A stretch of 64,000 bases of DNA from Chryseobacterium sp. RU37D (GCF_900156075.1 NZ_FTMM01000014.1:1-64000), one strand, 5' to 3'. Positions 17,539 through 26,057 are shown, counted from the first letter of the stretch. The notes: generated by a model from the sequence alone, not told the origin. Numbers and translations: made by a program.

Positions 17539-17630
17539 GTTTTAAATATGAGTAATTGGTAATAGATAATTAAAACTAAGGTTAAGACTAAGATTGAAAA
17601 CTTAATTTCAAAACTTCTAGCATCTGCCTT

Positions 17631-18227
17631 TTAGCCATTTGCTTCAGAATCATTCCCCATAATATTCGGGTTCCAGTTTTCCGGGACTTTTGGGACGATA
17701 TCGTTTTTTACATAATATTCCTGTATTTCCTGCATGATTTCTGCAAAAGGGACTGATGCTATTCTTTCATAAGGAATAGTATAACCCAGATATATGATTT
17801 TTCTTTTGAAATCTCCGGCTGCTAAAACAATAGGAACCTTCGCTGCCAAGGCCATATGATAAAAACCTTTTCTCCATTTTGGAACCCAGCTTCTTGTACC
17901 TTCTGGGGTGATTACTAGACTAAAATCATCTTTTTCAAACTGTTTTGCAACGAAATTGACAAGGTCGTTTTTCTGACTTCGGTCAATCCCGATTCCACCA
18001 AGGCCTTTTACAATTCCACCGTACCAGGCTTTGGTATGAGCGTCTTTAATAATGATTTTCAACGGTTTCTTCAATGTCCAATAGGCAAGATTCCCCAAAA
18101 GGTATTCCATGTTGTGTGTATGCGGGGCTACAACGAGAATACATCGGTTCAGGTTGTTTACATCGCCTTGAAGAACGACTTTCCAACCCATTATTTTTAA
18201 CATCAGTCTGCCAATCAGTTTTCTCAT
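17631..18227 (-). CDS. Glycerolphosphate acyltransferase-like protein (PlsC family)
   Basis: A 198-residue PlsC-superfamily acyltransferase, expected to transfer acyl groups to a glycerolipid or related acceptor at the membrane. The second motif PEGTRS (PEG at 108-110) is intact and is followed by the WRKGFYHMA segment. The first motif, usually HX4D, reads APHTHNME: His36 is present but the position of the aspartate is Glu41. The fold is otherwise complete. The next gene downstream (93 bp) is the hotdog thioesterase on the same strand. The acyl acceptor is unknown. Confidence 0.83.
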   Translation of the reverse strand: MRKLIGRLMLKIMGWKVVLQGDVNNLNRCILVVAPHTHNMEYLLGNLAYWTLKKPLKIIIKDAHTKAWYGGIVKGLGGIGIDRSQKNDLVNFVAKQFEKDDFSLVITPEGTRSWVPKWRKGFYHMALAAKVPIVLAAGDFKRKIIYLGYTIPYERIASVPFAEIMQEIQEYYVKNDIVPKVPENWNPNIMGNDSEANG

Positions 18228-18250
18228 ATACTTTGAATTAATAACAAAAA

Positions 18251-18273
18251 AGTATAACCAAAGTGGTTATACT
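18251..18273 (-). terminator. Intrinsic terminator (minus strand)
   Basis: AGTATAACCA and TGGTTATACT form a perfect 10-bp stem with an AAG loop. On the minus strand the stem is followed by a run of six T. It lies about 30 bp past the stop of the 20-codon ORF and 270 bp past the PspC-family gene. Confidence 0.82.
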
Positions 18274-18301
18274 TTACAAATATATTGAAATATTATCGCT
18301 C

Positions 18302-18364
18302 TTAAAATAAACTGCTGATTAAATCAACAATTTTTATTACTATTTCTAATGCTAATTGTATCAT
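18302..18364 (-). CDS. Possible 20-residue amphipathic peptide
   Basis: An ATG-started ORF of 20 codons encodes MIQLALEIVIKIVDLISSLF. Charged residues (E7, K11, D14) fall roughly on one face and the rest is I/L/V/F, so the peptide would form an amphipathic, membrane-seeking helix. A TACATTTG element lies 50 bp upstream and a strong terminator 30 bp downstream, which together define a transcript of about 160 nt. Just before it, an 11-codon ORF (MITKNTQKNIK) ends 2 bp before this ATG. Such a layout is seen in small toxins and signalling peptides, but no family is recognised and translation is not proven. Confidence 0.4.
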   Translation of the reverse strand: MIQLALEIVIKIVDLISSLF

Positions 18365-18413
18365 GATTATTTAATATTTTTTTGAGTGTTTTTGGTTATC
18401 ATTTTTTTCTAGA

Positions 18414-18421
18414 CAAATGTA
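18414..18421 (-). promoter_or_regulatory. -7 element TACATTTG for the small transcript
   Basis: On the minus strand this reads TACATTTG, a match to TAnnTTTG. A -33 TTG at standard spacing is missing, so promoter strength is uncertain. Confidence 0.45.
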
Positions 18422-18545
18422 AAATTTTTTATTGACATACGGAACTAAAAATCAATATTTTTTTGTTGTTTCTGAGAGAAGAAGAGTGTGAATTTCAAAC
18501 GGTTGTGGTTGTCCATTCACACCTTCTGTCACTCTCTGCAGTTAA

Positions 18546-20270
18546 TTATTTAGTTTGTATAGAAATTTCGTTTTTGTCCTCGTTTACTTTAATATCCAGT
18601 TTGCCGCCTTTTATATTTTTGATATTACTTTTCATAGAATCAATTACCTTATCTGCCTGGTTGCTCGGAACTTTTTTTCCGTTGATTATAATGCTGTCGC
18701 TGTCTTTATTGTCAGAGCTATATTCAATGGTAGAGCCGTTTACGGTGATTTTATTCTTTTCAATTTTAATGTTTCCGTGCTCATCTTTATCCTGATCATC
18801 ATCGTTGATTCCGTCTCCATTCAAATCTCCGTCGAAATCGATTCCGTCTCTTTTTACGGGGATTACAACTGATTTTGTAGGAATTACCAATTCATAATTG
18901 ATATTGTAATCTCTGAAACGGTGTTCGTAAGGATATTTGATGTAGTTTGGAAGAATCACTTTGTTGTCTACAACTTCTACCGGTACATTTACATTTAGAG
19001 GAAGATTATATCCTTTTGCTTCTTTTTTAATGATTAAATAAGGCGTTTTAATATCAGCTTTTCTCGTTACTTCTACATGGATCCAGTCTTTTTCAAATAC
19101 TGATACTTTGTCAGAATAAAGATCATTGTCGTATCCTGTGAAGTTTTGAGGAATCGTTACCTGCTTGAAGTCTACATAGATGCTGTCTGATTTTGTATTG
19201 ATCGCAACCTCTTCCGTATCTTCTTTATGACCTTTCAGGAACATTTCTTTCTTCGCCATGCTTACTCCGAAATAAGTGGATACCGCGATCAATCCAAGGA
19301 ATAAAGCTCCGATTACCCAGCCTGTATTTCTCAATTTTGTTTTTGGAGAAATTAATTTAATGCTTAATAATCCGAAGATCATTGCAGGAATTAAGCTTCC
19401 TAAAACAATCATTGCCATGATTACGTATTTCATTCCGTCGTTATCGAAATAGAAGTCCATCTGGCTGATCGGCGGGAAATCATTATTTCCCATGAACCCG
19501 AAGATTACAAATACTCCGATTAAACAGGAGAATGACATCAGTGCGAAAATACCACCTAAAATATATCGTATTACATTCCATACTCCGCTTCCGGCGTTGT
19601 TGATGTAAGGCTTGCTTTCAATATAGATTTCTCCGACCCTCTGAGTAGATTCGTTGGCAAATTGTACCAATTTATTAGACTCATTCTTAAGATTGTCGAA
19701 GTTCATAGGCTTTCCCTTCATTTTCAGGAAATCTGCCGCAGTTTCAGCTTTTGGTAAAACGATCCAAAGAATGATGTAAAGCAATACTACAAGAGATGAA
19801 GAGATGGCTGCTGTGAAAATTCCTAATACGAAAATTCCCAGCCAGATAGCTCTCATTGCGGTAATGTCCATTCCTACGTAGTGGGCAAGGCCCGCGCACA
19901 CCCCTGCGATTTTTTGTCTTTCAGGATCACGGAATAACTGTTTTTTATCAGTATATTCTGTTCCCGAATGGCCTTTTCTGGAATTGTTTTTCTCAGAATA
20001 ATAAGCTTCTTCCTGCTCTTCGATTTTTTCAGGAGTTCCGATTTGTGCAATTACTCTTTCTACGTCTGTATCGTTGATCACTTCACGTTTTCCTAGGGAA
20101 TCTTTGAAGATTTCCACCATTCTGATTTCTATGTCATGCATTACCTCATCTACTTCCGAAGCGTCCAGTGAGCTTCTCAGCGCGTTCAGGTAATCGCTAA
20201 GCTTTATATATGCGTGTTCTTCTATGGTAAAAGAAAAACCTGCGAGTCCTATTGAGAGTGTCTTGTTCAT
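18546..20270 (-). CDS. PspC-domain membrane protein
   Basis: A 574-residue membrane protein of a kind common in Bacteroidota. The N-terminal 100 residues are cytosolic and helical, followed by a PspC domain (FRDPERQKIAGVCAGLAHYV, about residues 112-131, then a transmembrane helix). Four or five further helices run to about residue 340, and the C-terminal third is an extracytoplasmic beta-rich domain containing an acidic DGDLNGDGINDDDQDKDE segment that resembles a calcium-binding repeat. PspC domains sense envelope stress in other bacteria. The gene is 10 bp downstream of a PadR-family regulator and shares its promoter, so PadR probably controls it. Confidence 0.88.
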   Translation of the reverse strand: MNKTLSIGLAGFSFTIEEHAYIKLSDYLNALRSSLDASEVDEVMHDIEIRMVEIFKDSLGKREVINDTDVERVIAQIGTPEKIEEQEEAYYSEKNNSRKGHSGTEYTDKKQLFRDPERQKIAGVCAGLAHYVGMDITAMRAIWLGIFVLGIFTAAISSSLVVLLYIILWIVLPKAETAADFLKMKGKPMNFDNLKNESNKLVQFANESTQRVGEIYIESKPYINNAGSGVWNVIRYILGGIFALMSFSCLIGVFVIFGFMGNNDFPPISQMDFYFDNDGMKYVIMAMIVLGSLIPAMIFGLLSIKLISPKTKLRNTGWVIGALFLGLIAVSTYFGVSMAKKEMFLKGHKEDTEEVAINTKSDSIYVDFKQVTIPQNFTGYDNDLYSDKVSVFEKDWIHVEVTRKADIKTPYLIIKKEAKGYNLPLNVNVPVEVVDNKVILPNYIKYPYEHRFRDYNINYELVIPTKSVVIPVKRDGIDFDGDLNGDGINDDDQDKDEHGNIKIEKNKITVNGSTIEYSSDNKDSDSIIINGKKVPSNQADKVIDSMKSNIKNIKGGKLDIKVNEDKNEISIQTK

Positions 20271-20280
20271 AGCTTTGTTT

Positions 20281-20610
20281 TTAATTTTTTTGAGTGATTT
20301 GGTTGACAGAATCTGTTAATTCGTTCCAGGTATTTTGAAGTTCATCTAAAAATAATTTACCTTTCTCGGTGATCTGGTAATATTTTCTTGGTGGTCCTCC
20401 AGTGGATTCTTCCCATCTGTAGGAGAGGAATTCTCCGTTTTTCAGTCTTGTCAAAAGAGGGTAGAGTGTACCTTCCACTACGTCCAGCTTTCCTTTTTTT
20501 AGTTCATCTATAAGGTCGGAAACATACATTTCGCGATGATTGATGAGACTTAAAATACAGAATTCCAGAATTCCTTTTCGCATTTGCGCTTTGGTATTTT
20601 CAGTATTCAT
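20281..20610 (-). CDS. PadR-family transcriptional regulator
   Basis: A 109-residue winged-helix repressor of the PadR type. The segment LEFCILSLINHREMYVSDLI (about residues 15-34) opens the DNA-binding domain, and VVEGTLYPLLTRLKNGEFLS and GPPRKYYQITEKG (about residues 44-63 and 72-84) are the recognition helix and wing typical of the family. It is the first gene of a two-gene operon with the PspC protein. PadR proteins in such pairs usually repress their own operon in response to a stress signal or ligand; the ligand here is unknown. Confidence 0.92.
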   Translation of the reverse strand: MNTENTKAQMRKGILEFCILSLINHREMYVSDLIDELKKGKLDVVEGTLYPLLTRLKNGEFLSYRWEESTGGPPRKYYQITEKGKLFLDELQNTWNELTDSVNQITQKN

Positions 20611-20655
20611 CTTTAATAAGTTTTGTTAATTAGTTATATTCTAAATTCAGTTTAA

Positions 20656-20673
20656 GTTCCTAGCTAGATGAAC
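20656..20673. promoter_or_regulatory. Possible PadR operator dyad
   Basis: GTTCCTAGCTAGATGAAC is an imperfect palindrome centred on CTAGCTAG with GTTC and GAAC ends. It lies between the -7 element and the padR start, a fitting place for autoregulation. Assignment to PadR is a guess from position. Confidence 0.3.
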
Positions 20674-20692
20674 CTATTCTGATTTTACATTA

Positions 20693-20724
20693 CAAAGATA
20701 TATAATTAAAATGGTATTATGCAA
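20693..20724 (-). promoter_or_regulatory. Promoter TTG-N21-TATCTTTG for padR-pspC
   Basis: On the minus strand TTG (20724-20722) is followed after 21 bp by TATCTTTG (20700-20693), a full consensus flavobacterial promoter. The leader to the padR ATG would be about 75 nt. Confidence 0.68.
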
Positions 20725-20849
20725 TACAAAGTAGTAAAAAATGTTAATTAACTTTATTAACTAATTGATAATCATATAAATAAAATTTTAATGAAATTTT
20801 CTCTGCCTTTAAACCGAATAAAGATTCATTATAAAAATTTAATTTTTTG

Positions 20850-20857
20850 TACTTTTG
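20850..20857 (+). promoter_or_regulatory. -7 element TACTTTTG
   Basis: TACTTTTG fits TAnnTTTG and is 47 bp before the ATG of the gene at 20905. No -33 TTG is seen at the usual distance. Confidence 0.45.
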
Positions 20858-20904
20858 GTCTTGGATTTTGATTCAAAAACAATAAGAATTTTAATTTACT
20901 AAAG

Positions 20905-21591
20905 ATGAAGTATACATTATTATTGTCGATATTTATTTCATGGAACTTCTGTTACGCACAACATCAGTTTGAACTGAAAAATGCTTCAAAAAATTATGAT
21001 GTAAAAATTAATGTTGAGAACTGTGATGACAGTGAATGTAAGGGTAAGGCAACTGTTGAACTATTCAAGAAAAGTACCTCCAAAAATCTTCAAACCCTAG
21101 TTTCTGATAATTTAAATTTTTATTTGGATAAAGACCAAAAACCAACTGCTAATATTATTCAGATCTATAACGAACAAAGCCCATTAATTTTTGATGATTT
21201 TAATTTTGACGGAACAGAAGATGTAGCCATGAGAAATGGTAATGTAAGTGGACATAGTGGACCATCTTATGATGTTTATGTATTTAATAGTGCGAAAAAA
21301 CAATTTGTTCTCAATGATGAGCTGACTGCTCTGGCCCACGGGAATTTAGGAATGTTTAATACAGATTCCGAAAGAAAAAGATTAATTACATATTCCCAAT
21401 CAGGCTGCTGCTGGCATCTCACTACAGAATATACGGTACTTCCGCAAAGAGGTTTGTTTAAAGTGTATGAGTTGGAAGAGGATGCAAGGGGAGGAGAAAA
21501 GGTAATTGTAACAAGAAAAGAATTCATTGATGATAAATGGATCACTAATACTAAAATATATCCAATCAACGAATATTATAAAGAAAATTAA
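20905..21591 (+). CDS. Exported protein, XAC2610-like
   Basis: A 228-residue secreted or periplasmic protein with a signal peptide (MKYTLLLSIFISWNFCYA). Its middle has DDFNFDGTEDVAMRNGN (about residues 96-112), an acidic EF-hand or FG-GAP-like loop, and a region SQSGCCWHLTTEYTVLP with an adjacent cysteine pair. This pattern recalls the XAC2610 group of uncharacterised exported proteins, but I hold that lightly. Its stop codon overlaps the start of the HD hydrolase gene (TAATG), so the two are coupled. No enzyme function is proposed. Confidence 0.6.
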   Translation: MKYTLLLSIFISWNFCYAQHQFELKNASKNYDVKINVENCDDSECKGKATVELFKKSTSKNLQTLVSDNLNFYLDKDQKPTANIIQIYNEQSPLIFDDFNFDGTEDVAMRNGNVSGHSGPSYDVYVFNSAKKQFVLNDELTALAHGNLGMFNTDSERKRLITYSQSGCCWHLTTEYTVLPQRGLFKVYELEEDARGGEKVIVTRKEFIDDKWITNTKIYPINEYYKEN

Positions 21592-22193
21592 TGATGAAAA
21601 TACAAAAAGAAATTGATTTTATTCTTGCTATTGACGCATTGAAAAATGTACAGCGAAGAAATTACAATGCAGATGATTCCAGAAGAGAAAATATGGCTGA
21701 ACATTCATGGCAGATCATTATCTTGGCTCAAATTCTTTATCCTTATGCGAAAAACAAAGCAGATATTGATTTATTAAGAGTAATCAGAATGCTTTCCATT
21801 CACGATTTAGTCGAAATTGAAGCTGGAGATACTTTTCTTTTTGATGAAGTCGCAATGATAGGTAAGTTTGAAAGGGAAAAAGTTTCTGCCCAAAAGATAT
21901 TTGGAATTCTCGATGAACCATTGCAATCTGAGTTTTTCAATCTTTGGCTTGAATTTGAAGAGGAAGAAACATCTGATGCTATTTTTGCCTGTGCTATTGA
22001 CAGGATTATGCCCTTTATTTTAAATTCCCATACTTCAGGAAAAAGCTGGACGGAAGCAAAAGTAACGGAAAAACAAATCAGGAGTATGCTTGAAAATGCA
22101 ATTAGCAGGGCATCTGATGAAATGGGAGAGGCGTTTCTGCATTTACTGATTAAAAATTTGGAGTCTGAGAAGGTTTTGAAATCGTTTTTATGA
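21591..22193 (+). CDS. HD-domain hydrolase (YfbR-like)
   Basis: A 200-residue metal-dependent phosphohydrolase of the HD superfamily. The motifs are in order: RRENMAEHSWQIIILAQIL supplies the first His, SIHDLVEIEAGD the HD pair and the following Glu, and CAIDRIMPFILN the distal Asp. The layout matches the YfbR/HDDC2 group of 5'-deoxynucleotidases, which remove phosphate from dNMPs. The start overlaps the stop of the preceding gene; two adjacent Met codons make the exact start uncertain by one residue. It has no clear link with its neighbours beyond that coupling. Confidence 0.85.
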   Translation: MMKIQKEIDFILAIDALKNVQRRNYNADDSRRENMAEHSWQIIILAQILYPYAKNKADIDLLRVIRMLSIHDLVEIEAGDTFLFDEVAMIGKFEREKVSAQKIFGILDEPLQSEFFNLWLEFEEEETSDAIFACAIDRIMPFILNSHTSGKSWTEAKVTEKQIRSMLENAISRASDEMGEAFLHLLIKNLESEKVLKSFL

Positions 22194-22624
22194 AAGCAAG
22201 CGAGACAAAAAATTTGAATGTGTGTTTTTTTAGTTAAACAAGGTATTCTCAGCTTAAGGAGTGCAAAGTTTGTCATTCCGTAGGAATCTATACCATACTT
22301 TTGTGGAGGTATTTTCAATTTCATGCTTATTATAATACAACGTGCTCTGTTGCTTTAAGGGACGATATTTACATTATAACTAAAAACCAATAGATTATAA
22401 AAGATATTAAAATCATATTGCAATGAATTTAAAAAATTTTAGATTATAAACAGCAGAATAACACGAAGATGAATAAAAACTATACATTAAAAAATGTATC
22501 ATTCATATGCACAACTCTACAACAAAGCTTTTATTACACGTTTCCAGAGAGCAGTTTAGAGAGACACAGAAAACTGATCATAATAATCCGGGATTTTTCC
22601 AAGAACAAGTTTATGATGCCATTT
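22194..22624. other. 431-bp gap between convergent genes with a repeat copy
   Basis: This AT-rich stretch holds the dispersed repeat copy at 22269-22290. No terminator hairpin with a T-run was seen, although the flanking genes converge. An 83-codon reading frame starting at 22469 runs into the AraC gene on the opposite strand and looks spurious. I see nothing else. Confidence 0.5.
22269..22290 (+). repeat. Second copy of the GTCATTCCGTAGGAATCTA repeat
   Basis: The 22-bp sequence is identical to 1466-1487. Here there is no inverted partner close by, so it is a solitary half of the element found at 1466-1535. Confidence 0.65.
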
Positions 22625-23446
22625 TCATCTTACCATCGACGGCGCAAAGCCATACTGCTTTTTAAAAGCGTAAGAAAAATGCGAAAAGTCTTCAAAACCA
22701 ACTTCCATAAAAACATCTGAAGGCTTTTTATTTTTTTCAGACAAATGATAAAATGCCAGTTCGAGCCGTTTCTGGGTAAGCCATCGTTGAGGAGTTGTGT
22801 GAAAAATTTTCCTGAAATCCCGATTAAAAGTGGATAAACTTCTTCCAGTTAAATACCCAAATTTTTCCAAAGGCATATTAAACATATAATTTTTTTCCAT
22901 AAAATTGATCAGATCAATCTTTCCGGGTTCTTCAAAATCGGTAAGAACAGAGTCTATATTAGGATCAATTTCTCTTAAAATACTTATCGCTTCTATGATT
23001 TTTAACGAAGCAATATGTTCAGGAAAACAATCTTTCATTTCAAAATAAGGAATGAGTGAGGCCATGAAGCTTTCCAGCAACGGATGTTTTTCAAAACTAT
23101 AAATTTTAGAATTTTTGCGGATATTTTTCTCTGTAATTTCTAATGTAGTATAAAAATCTTTCAAACGTTTTTTTGTTAAATGTATTACCACTGCCTTATG
23201 CGGAAGTCCGTCCTTAGGATAGTTAATGATCGTTGCTAGTTGATTTCTGGGAATCAGGAAAATATCTCCTGCCTTGAAAAGATAAGATTTATCGGTCTGA
23301 ATAATTTTTGTTTCACCGGAAATAAACCAGACCAGCATATGAAATTCAAAAACCGTTTCTGTTTTGAAAAGTTTATCGTCGTAGGTGGAAAGTTTAATAT
23401 CCGGTGTAATATATTGAATATGAAAATCCATTGTCTTTAATTTCAA
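22625..23446 (-). CDS. AraC-family transcriptional regulator
   Basis: A 273-residue regulator with an N-terminal cupin-like sensing domain (WFISGETKIIQTDKSYLFKA and GDIFLIPRNQLATI, about residues 41-75) and a C-terminal double helix-turn-helix. The latter shows TGRSLSTFNRDFRKIFHTTP and VGFEDFSHFSYAFKKQYGF, the usual AraC signature. It stands 117 bp downstream of a short-chain dehydrogenase on the same strand, and a near-consensus TATCCTTG lies just upstream of its start. It may control the neighbouring dehydrogenase, but no binding site was identified and the ligand is unknown. Confidence 0.9.
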   Translation of the reverse strand: MKLKTMDFHIQYITPDIKLSTYDDKLFKTETVFEFHMLVWFISGETKIIQTDKSYLFKAGDIFLIPRNQLATIINYPKDGLPHKAVVIHLTKKRLKDFYTTLEITEKNIRKNSKIYSFEKHPLLESFMASLIPYFEMKDCFPEHIASLKIIEAISILREIDPNIDSVLTDFEEPGKIDLINFMEKNYMFNMPLEKFGYLTGRSLSTFNRDFRKIFHTTPQRWLTQKRLELAFYHLSEKNKKPSDVFMEVGFEDFSHFSYAFKKQYGFAPSMVR

Positions 23447-23563
23447 GGATAAATTTAAATAAATTTTTGGCTGTAAGCTGGGAGTTGGCTGCTGAAAGAT
23501 TTGATAGAGTTAATTTTATGTTCTTAATAACTTCCATGCTCCAGCTTCTCACTTCCATCCAAA

Positions 23564-24571
23564 TTAAATAATGTCAAACTTTAACCCGATCATTTCCTCA
23601 CTCAGTTTCCAAAGCCGTTCTGCATTTTCGGGATCAATAGAGTAGGGCTGAACTCCTCTGATAGTCAAGGGGTCATCAAATCTGTGCTCGATTTGCCCAT
23701 TATCGATTTCTGCAATATTACAATTTTCACAGTAAATGCCCCCCATATTTTCAAGGAGCGGACTTGTTGCACACCAAACTGTTGTAGCAGAGCCTTGAGG
23801 AATGGTTTTTAGTTTGGCTTCGACTTCAGGCTTGATTTTTCCGTTTTTGTCATGTGTCCCCATTTGTATAAATAAATCCATAGGTTCTTCTCTTCCCAGA
23901 TCAGTTCCGTAGACAGATCCAGGATGTAAAGAATAGGCTCTCACATTAAATTTTTTTGCCCTTTCGTCCAATGCCACAGCGAATAAATTACTTGCAGTTT
24001 TAGATTGTCCATAGCCGGCTAAAGTATGATATTCTTTATTCTCAAAATTCGGATCTTCAAAATCAAAAGGAGACATCTGATGCCCGTATGACGAAACATT
24101 GATAACCCTTGCTCCGTTAGCGTTTTTTAAAGCCTGCCACAATTTTGCTGTAAGATGAAACGGTCCTAAATAATTGGTTGCCAGCTGGGATTCTATTCCT
24201 CTGCTGTCCTTTCTTAAAGGAACCCACATAATGCCTGCGTTGTTGATTAATAAGTCTAATTTTCTTCCTGTAGAAATAAATTTTTCTGCAAAAGCTTCGA
24301 TAGACTGGGGATCAATCAAATCCAGTTTTTCAATTTCTACATTTTCAATGCCTTGTAGATTTTTTTTTGCTTTTTCAAGATCTCTCGCAGGAACTATTAC
24401 CGTGGCTCCTGCTGAAGCTAAAGTTTTTGTGGTTTCTAATCCGATTCCTGCATAGCCTCCGGTTATAACTACGATTTTTTCTGAAAGATCAATTCCGCTA
24501 ATAACTTCATTTGCTGTGGATGCTGCATTGAAACCCGAGTTGATAGGGTGTTGTAAATTATTAAGTTTCAT
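23564..24571 (-). CDS. Short-chain dehydrogenase/reductase
   Basis: A 335-residue classical SDR, probably NADP-dependent. The Rossmann glycine motif is TGGYAGIG (residues 37-44), followed by NNAGIM and the catalytic YGQSK (Tyr-X3-Lys), with a serine in VINVSSYG. It resembles the retinol dehydrogenase / WW-domain oxidoreductase-like branch, which often has HPGSV after the catalytic centre, as here. The substrate cannot be deduced. It is next to an AraC regulator. A minus-strand TAACTTTG at 24608-24601 may be its -7 element. Confidence 0.88.
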   Translation of the reverse strand: MKLNNLQHPINSGFNAASTANEVISGIDLSEKIVVITGGYAGIGLETTKTLASAGATVIVPARDLEKAKKNLQGIENVEIEKLDLIDPQSIEAFAEKFISTGRKLDLLINNAGIMWVPLRKDSRGIESQLATNYLGPFHLTAKLWQALKNANGARVINVSSYGHQMSPFDFEDPNFENKEYHTLAGYGQSKTASNLFAVALDERAKKFNVRAYSLHPGSVYGTDLGREEPMDLFIQMGTHDKNGKIKPEVEAKLKTIPQGSATTVWCATSPLLENMGGIYCENCNIAEIDNGQIEHRFDDPLTIRGVQPYSIDPENAERLWKLSEEMIGLKFDII

Positions 24572-24737
24572 TTTTAAATTGTTTTAAAATTTTCTTCAGA
24601 CAAAGTTAGGTGGATGTAAAACTGATCATTTTGTTTAAAATACCAATTTACTTTGTTTGAAATGCCATATTTTGTGATTTTATAAGAACTGAGATATTAT
24701 TTTGCTGTGCTTTCCGTTTAATTATTATAAAACTTGT

Positions 24738-24768
24738 TTGCGCATTTTTCCGTGAATAAGTAATTTTG
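24738..24768 (+). promoter_or_regulatory. Promoter TTG-N20-TAATTTTG for the GT2 gene
   Basis: TTG (24738-24740) and TAATTTTG (24761-24768) are 20 bp apart, a full consensus. The predicted transcript begins very near the TTG start codon at 24782, leaving a short leader. Confidence 0.65.
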
Positions 24769-24781
24769 AAAAATTTTCAAT

Positions 24782-25786
24782 TTGAAGTCTACAATTTCCA
24801 TTATCATTGCCATTTTTAATCGAAGAGATGAGCTTTTCGAGTTATTAAATTCTCTTACTCAGCAGATAGATAAAGAGTTTGAAATTATTATTGTGGATGA
24901 TGGTTCTCTGATTGATTTAAAGCCTACGGTTAATAATTTTGAACAGATTTTAACCATAAAATATTATAAGAAAGATAATTCCGGCCCGGGGCTGTCGAGG
25001 AATTATGGGGCAAGAAGGGCAGAAAACGAGTGGTTGGTTTTCGTAGACAGCGATGTGATTGTAGAAAAGGATTATATTGAAAATATTAAAAAAAGTATTC
25101 TTGAAATTCCCTGCGATGCCTTTGGTGGAGCGGATAAGGCTCACAAAGGCTTTAATCTGATGCAGAAAGCAATCTCATATTCAATGACTTCTGTTTTTAC
25201 GACAGGAGGGATCAGGGGAAGTAAAAAATCAGTTTCAAAATTCCAGCCGAGAAGCTTCAATATGGGTGTGAAAAAAGAGGTTTTTGAAAAAGTAGGAGGT
25301 TTTTCAGAAATGAGAATCGGTGAAGATCCTGACCTTTCTATGACGCTCTGGGAAAATGGATTTACAACAGTTTTTTTTGACAACATTGCTGTTTATCACA
25401 AACGCAGGGTAGACTTTGGAAAGTTTTCGAAGCAGGTCTATCAGTTTGGATGCGCAAGGCCTATTCTTAATCAAAGACATCCAAATTATGTGAAAATTTC
25501 GTTTGCTTTCCCTACGTTGTTTTTGTTAGGCTATATCATGGGTTTTTTGGAGTATTTTATTCTTGGAAGAGGTATTATTCTGGCTTTCTATGGGCTGTAT
25601 ACCTTTATGGTTTTATTTCATGCCTTATTTATAACCAAAAATATCAGTATTGCTGGGATGGCCGTGATTTCTACTTACATTCAAATGTTTTCGTATGGAT
25701 ATGGCTTTTTAAAATCCTGGATTCTGTTGAATGTTTTCAGGATGAAACCGGAAGAAGCTTTCCCAAAACATTTTCATAAAAATTGA
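24782..25786 (+). CDS. Family 2 glycosyltransferase
   Basis: A 334-residue GT-A fold glycosyltransferase anchored in the membrane. The N-terminal nucleotide-sugar site shows STISIIIAIFNRRDEL, EIIIVDDGS (about residues 34-42) and WLVFVDSDVIVEKDY (the metal-binding DSD). Two or three C-terminal helices lie after residue 235. The start is TTG at 24782; the family fold begins at once after it and a promoter sits just upstream. It stands alone between an oppositely oriented SDR gene and the convergent bestrophin gene. The glycan acceptor is unknown. Confidence 0.88.
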   Translation: MKSTISIIIAIFNRRDELFELLNSLTQQIDKEFEIIIVDDGSLIDLKPTVNNFEQILTIKYYKKDNSGPGLSRNYGARRAENEWLVFVDSDVIVEKDYIENIKKSILEIPCDAFGGADKAHKGFNLMQKAISYSMTSVFTTGGIRGSKKSVSKFQPRSFNMGVKKEVFEKVGGFSEMRIGEDPDLSMTLWENGFTTVFFDNIAVYHKRRVDFGKFSKQVYQFGCARPILNQRHPNYVKISFAFPTLFLLGYIMGFLEYFILGRGIILAFYGLYTFMVLFHALFITKNISIAGMAVISTYIQMFSYGYGFLKSWILLNVFRMKPEEAFPKHFHKN

Positions 25787-26057
25787 TATAAGCTTACAAA
25801 AAATAATTCTCAGTTTCCCTTTCTGAAAGAATTTCATTGCTTTATTTAGAAACTTATATATCTTTCAAGTTGACAATTGTTTTATAAAATCCTAAATTCA
25901 TTGCCAAATATCCAAATTTTCCTACTGCATTCATTAATAAATTTCGTTAAAGAATGAATAAGAACTTCATTTCTAATAGCGTTTTCGAAATGGAAAGCAA
26001 AAATGCTCCTAAAAAAATAAAAATAAATTCGATATAAATCGTATAGTTTTTAAATTT

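Larger units (their letters stand above)
18228..18545. other. 318-bp gap holding a small transcription unit
   Basis: The gap between the acyltransferase and PspC-family genes contains, on the minus strand, a -7 element, a 20-codon ORF and an intrinsic terminator (each listed separately). Nearer the PspC gene, 18481-18493 and 18515-18526 can pair as an imperfect stem (GAAGAGTGTGAAT with ATTCACACCTTC), which may end the PspC transcript although there is no strong T-run. Confidence 0.5.

Noticed and set aside
22469-22720. 83-codon plus-strand ORF
   Set aside because: It overlaps the AraC gene in antisense by 96 bp, has no promoter motif or recognisable family, and its composition is basic and irregular. 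Judged spurious.
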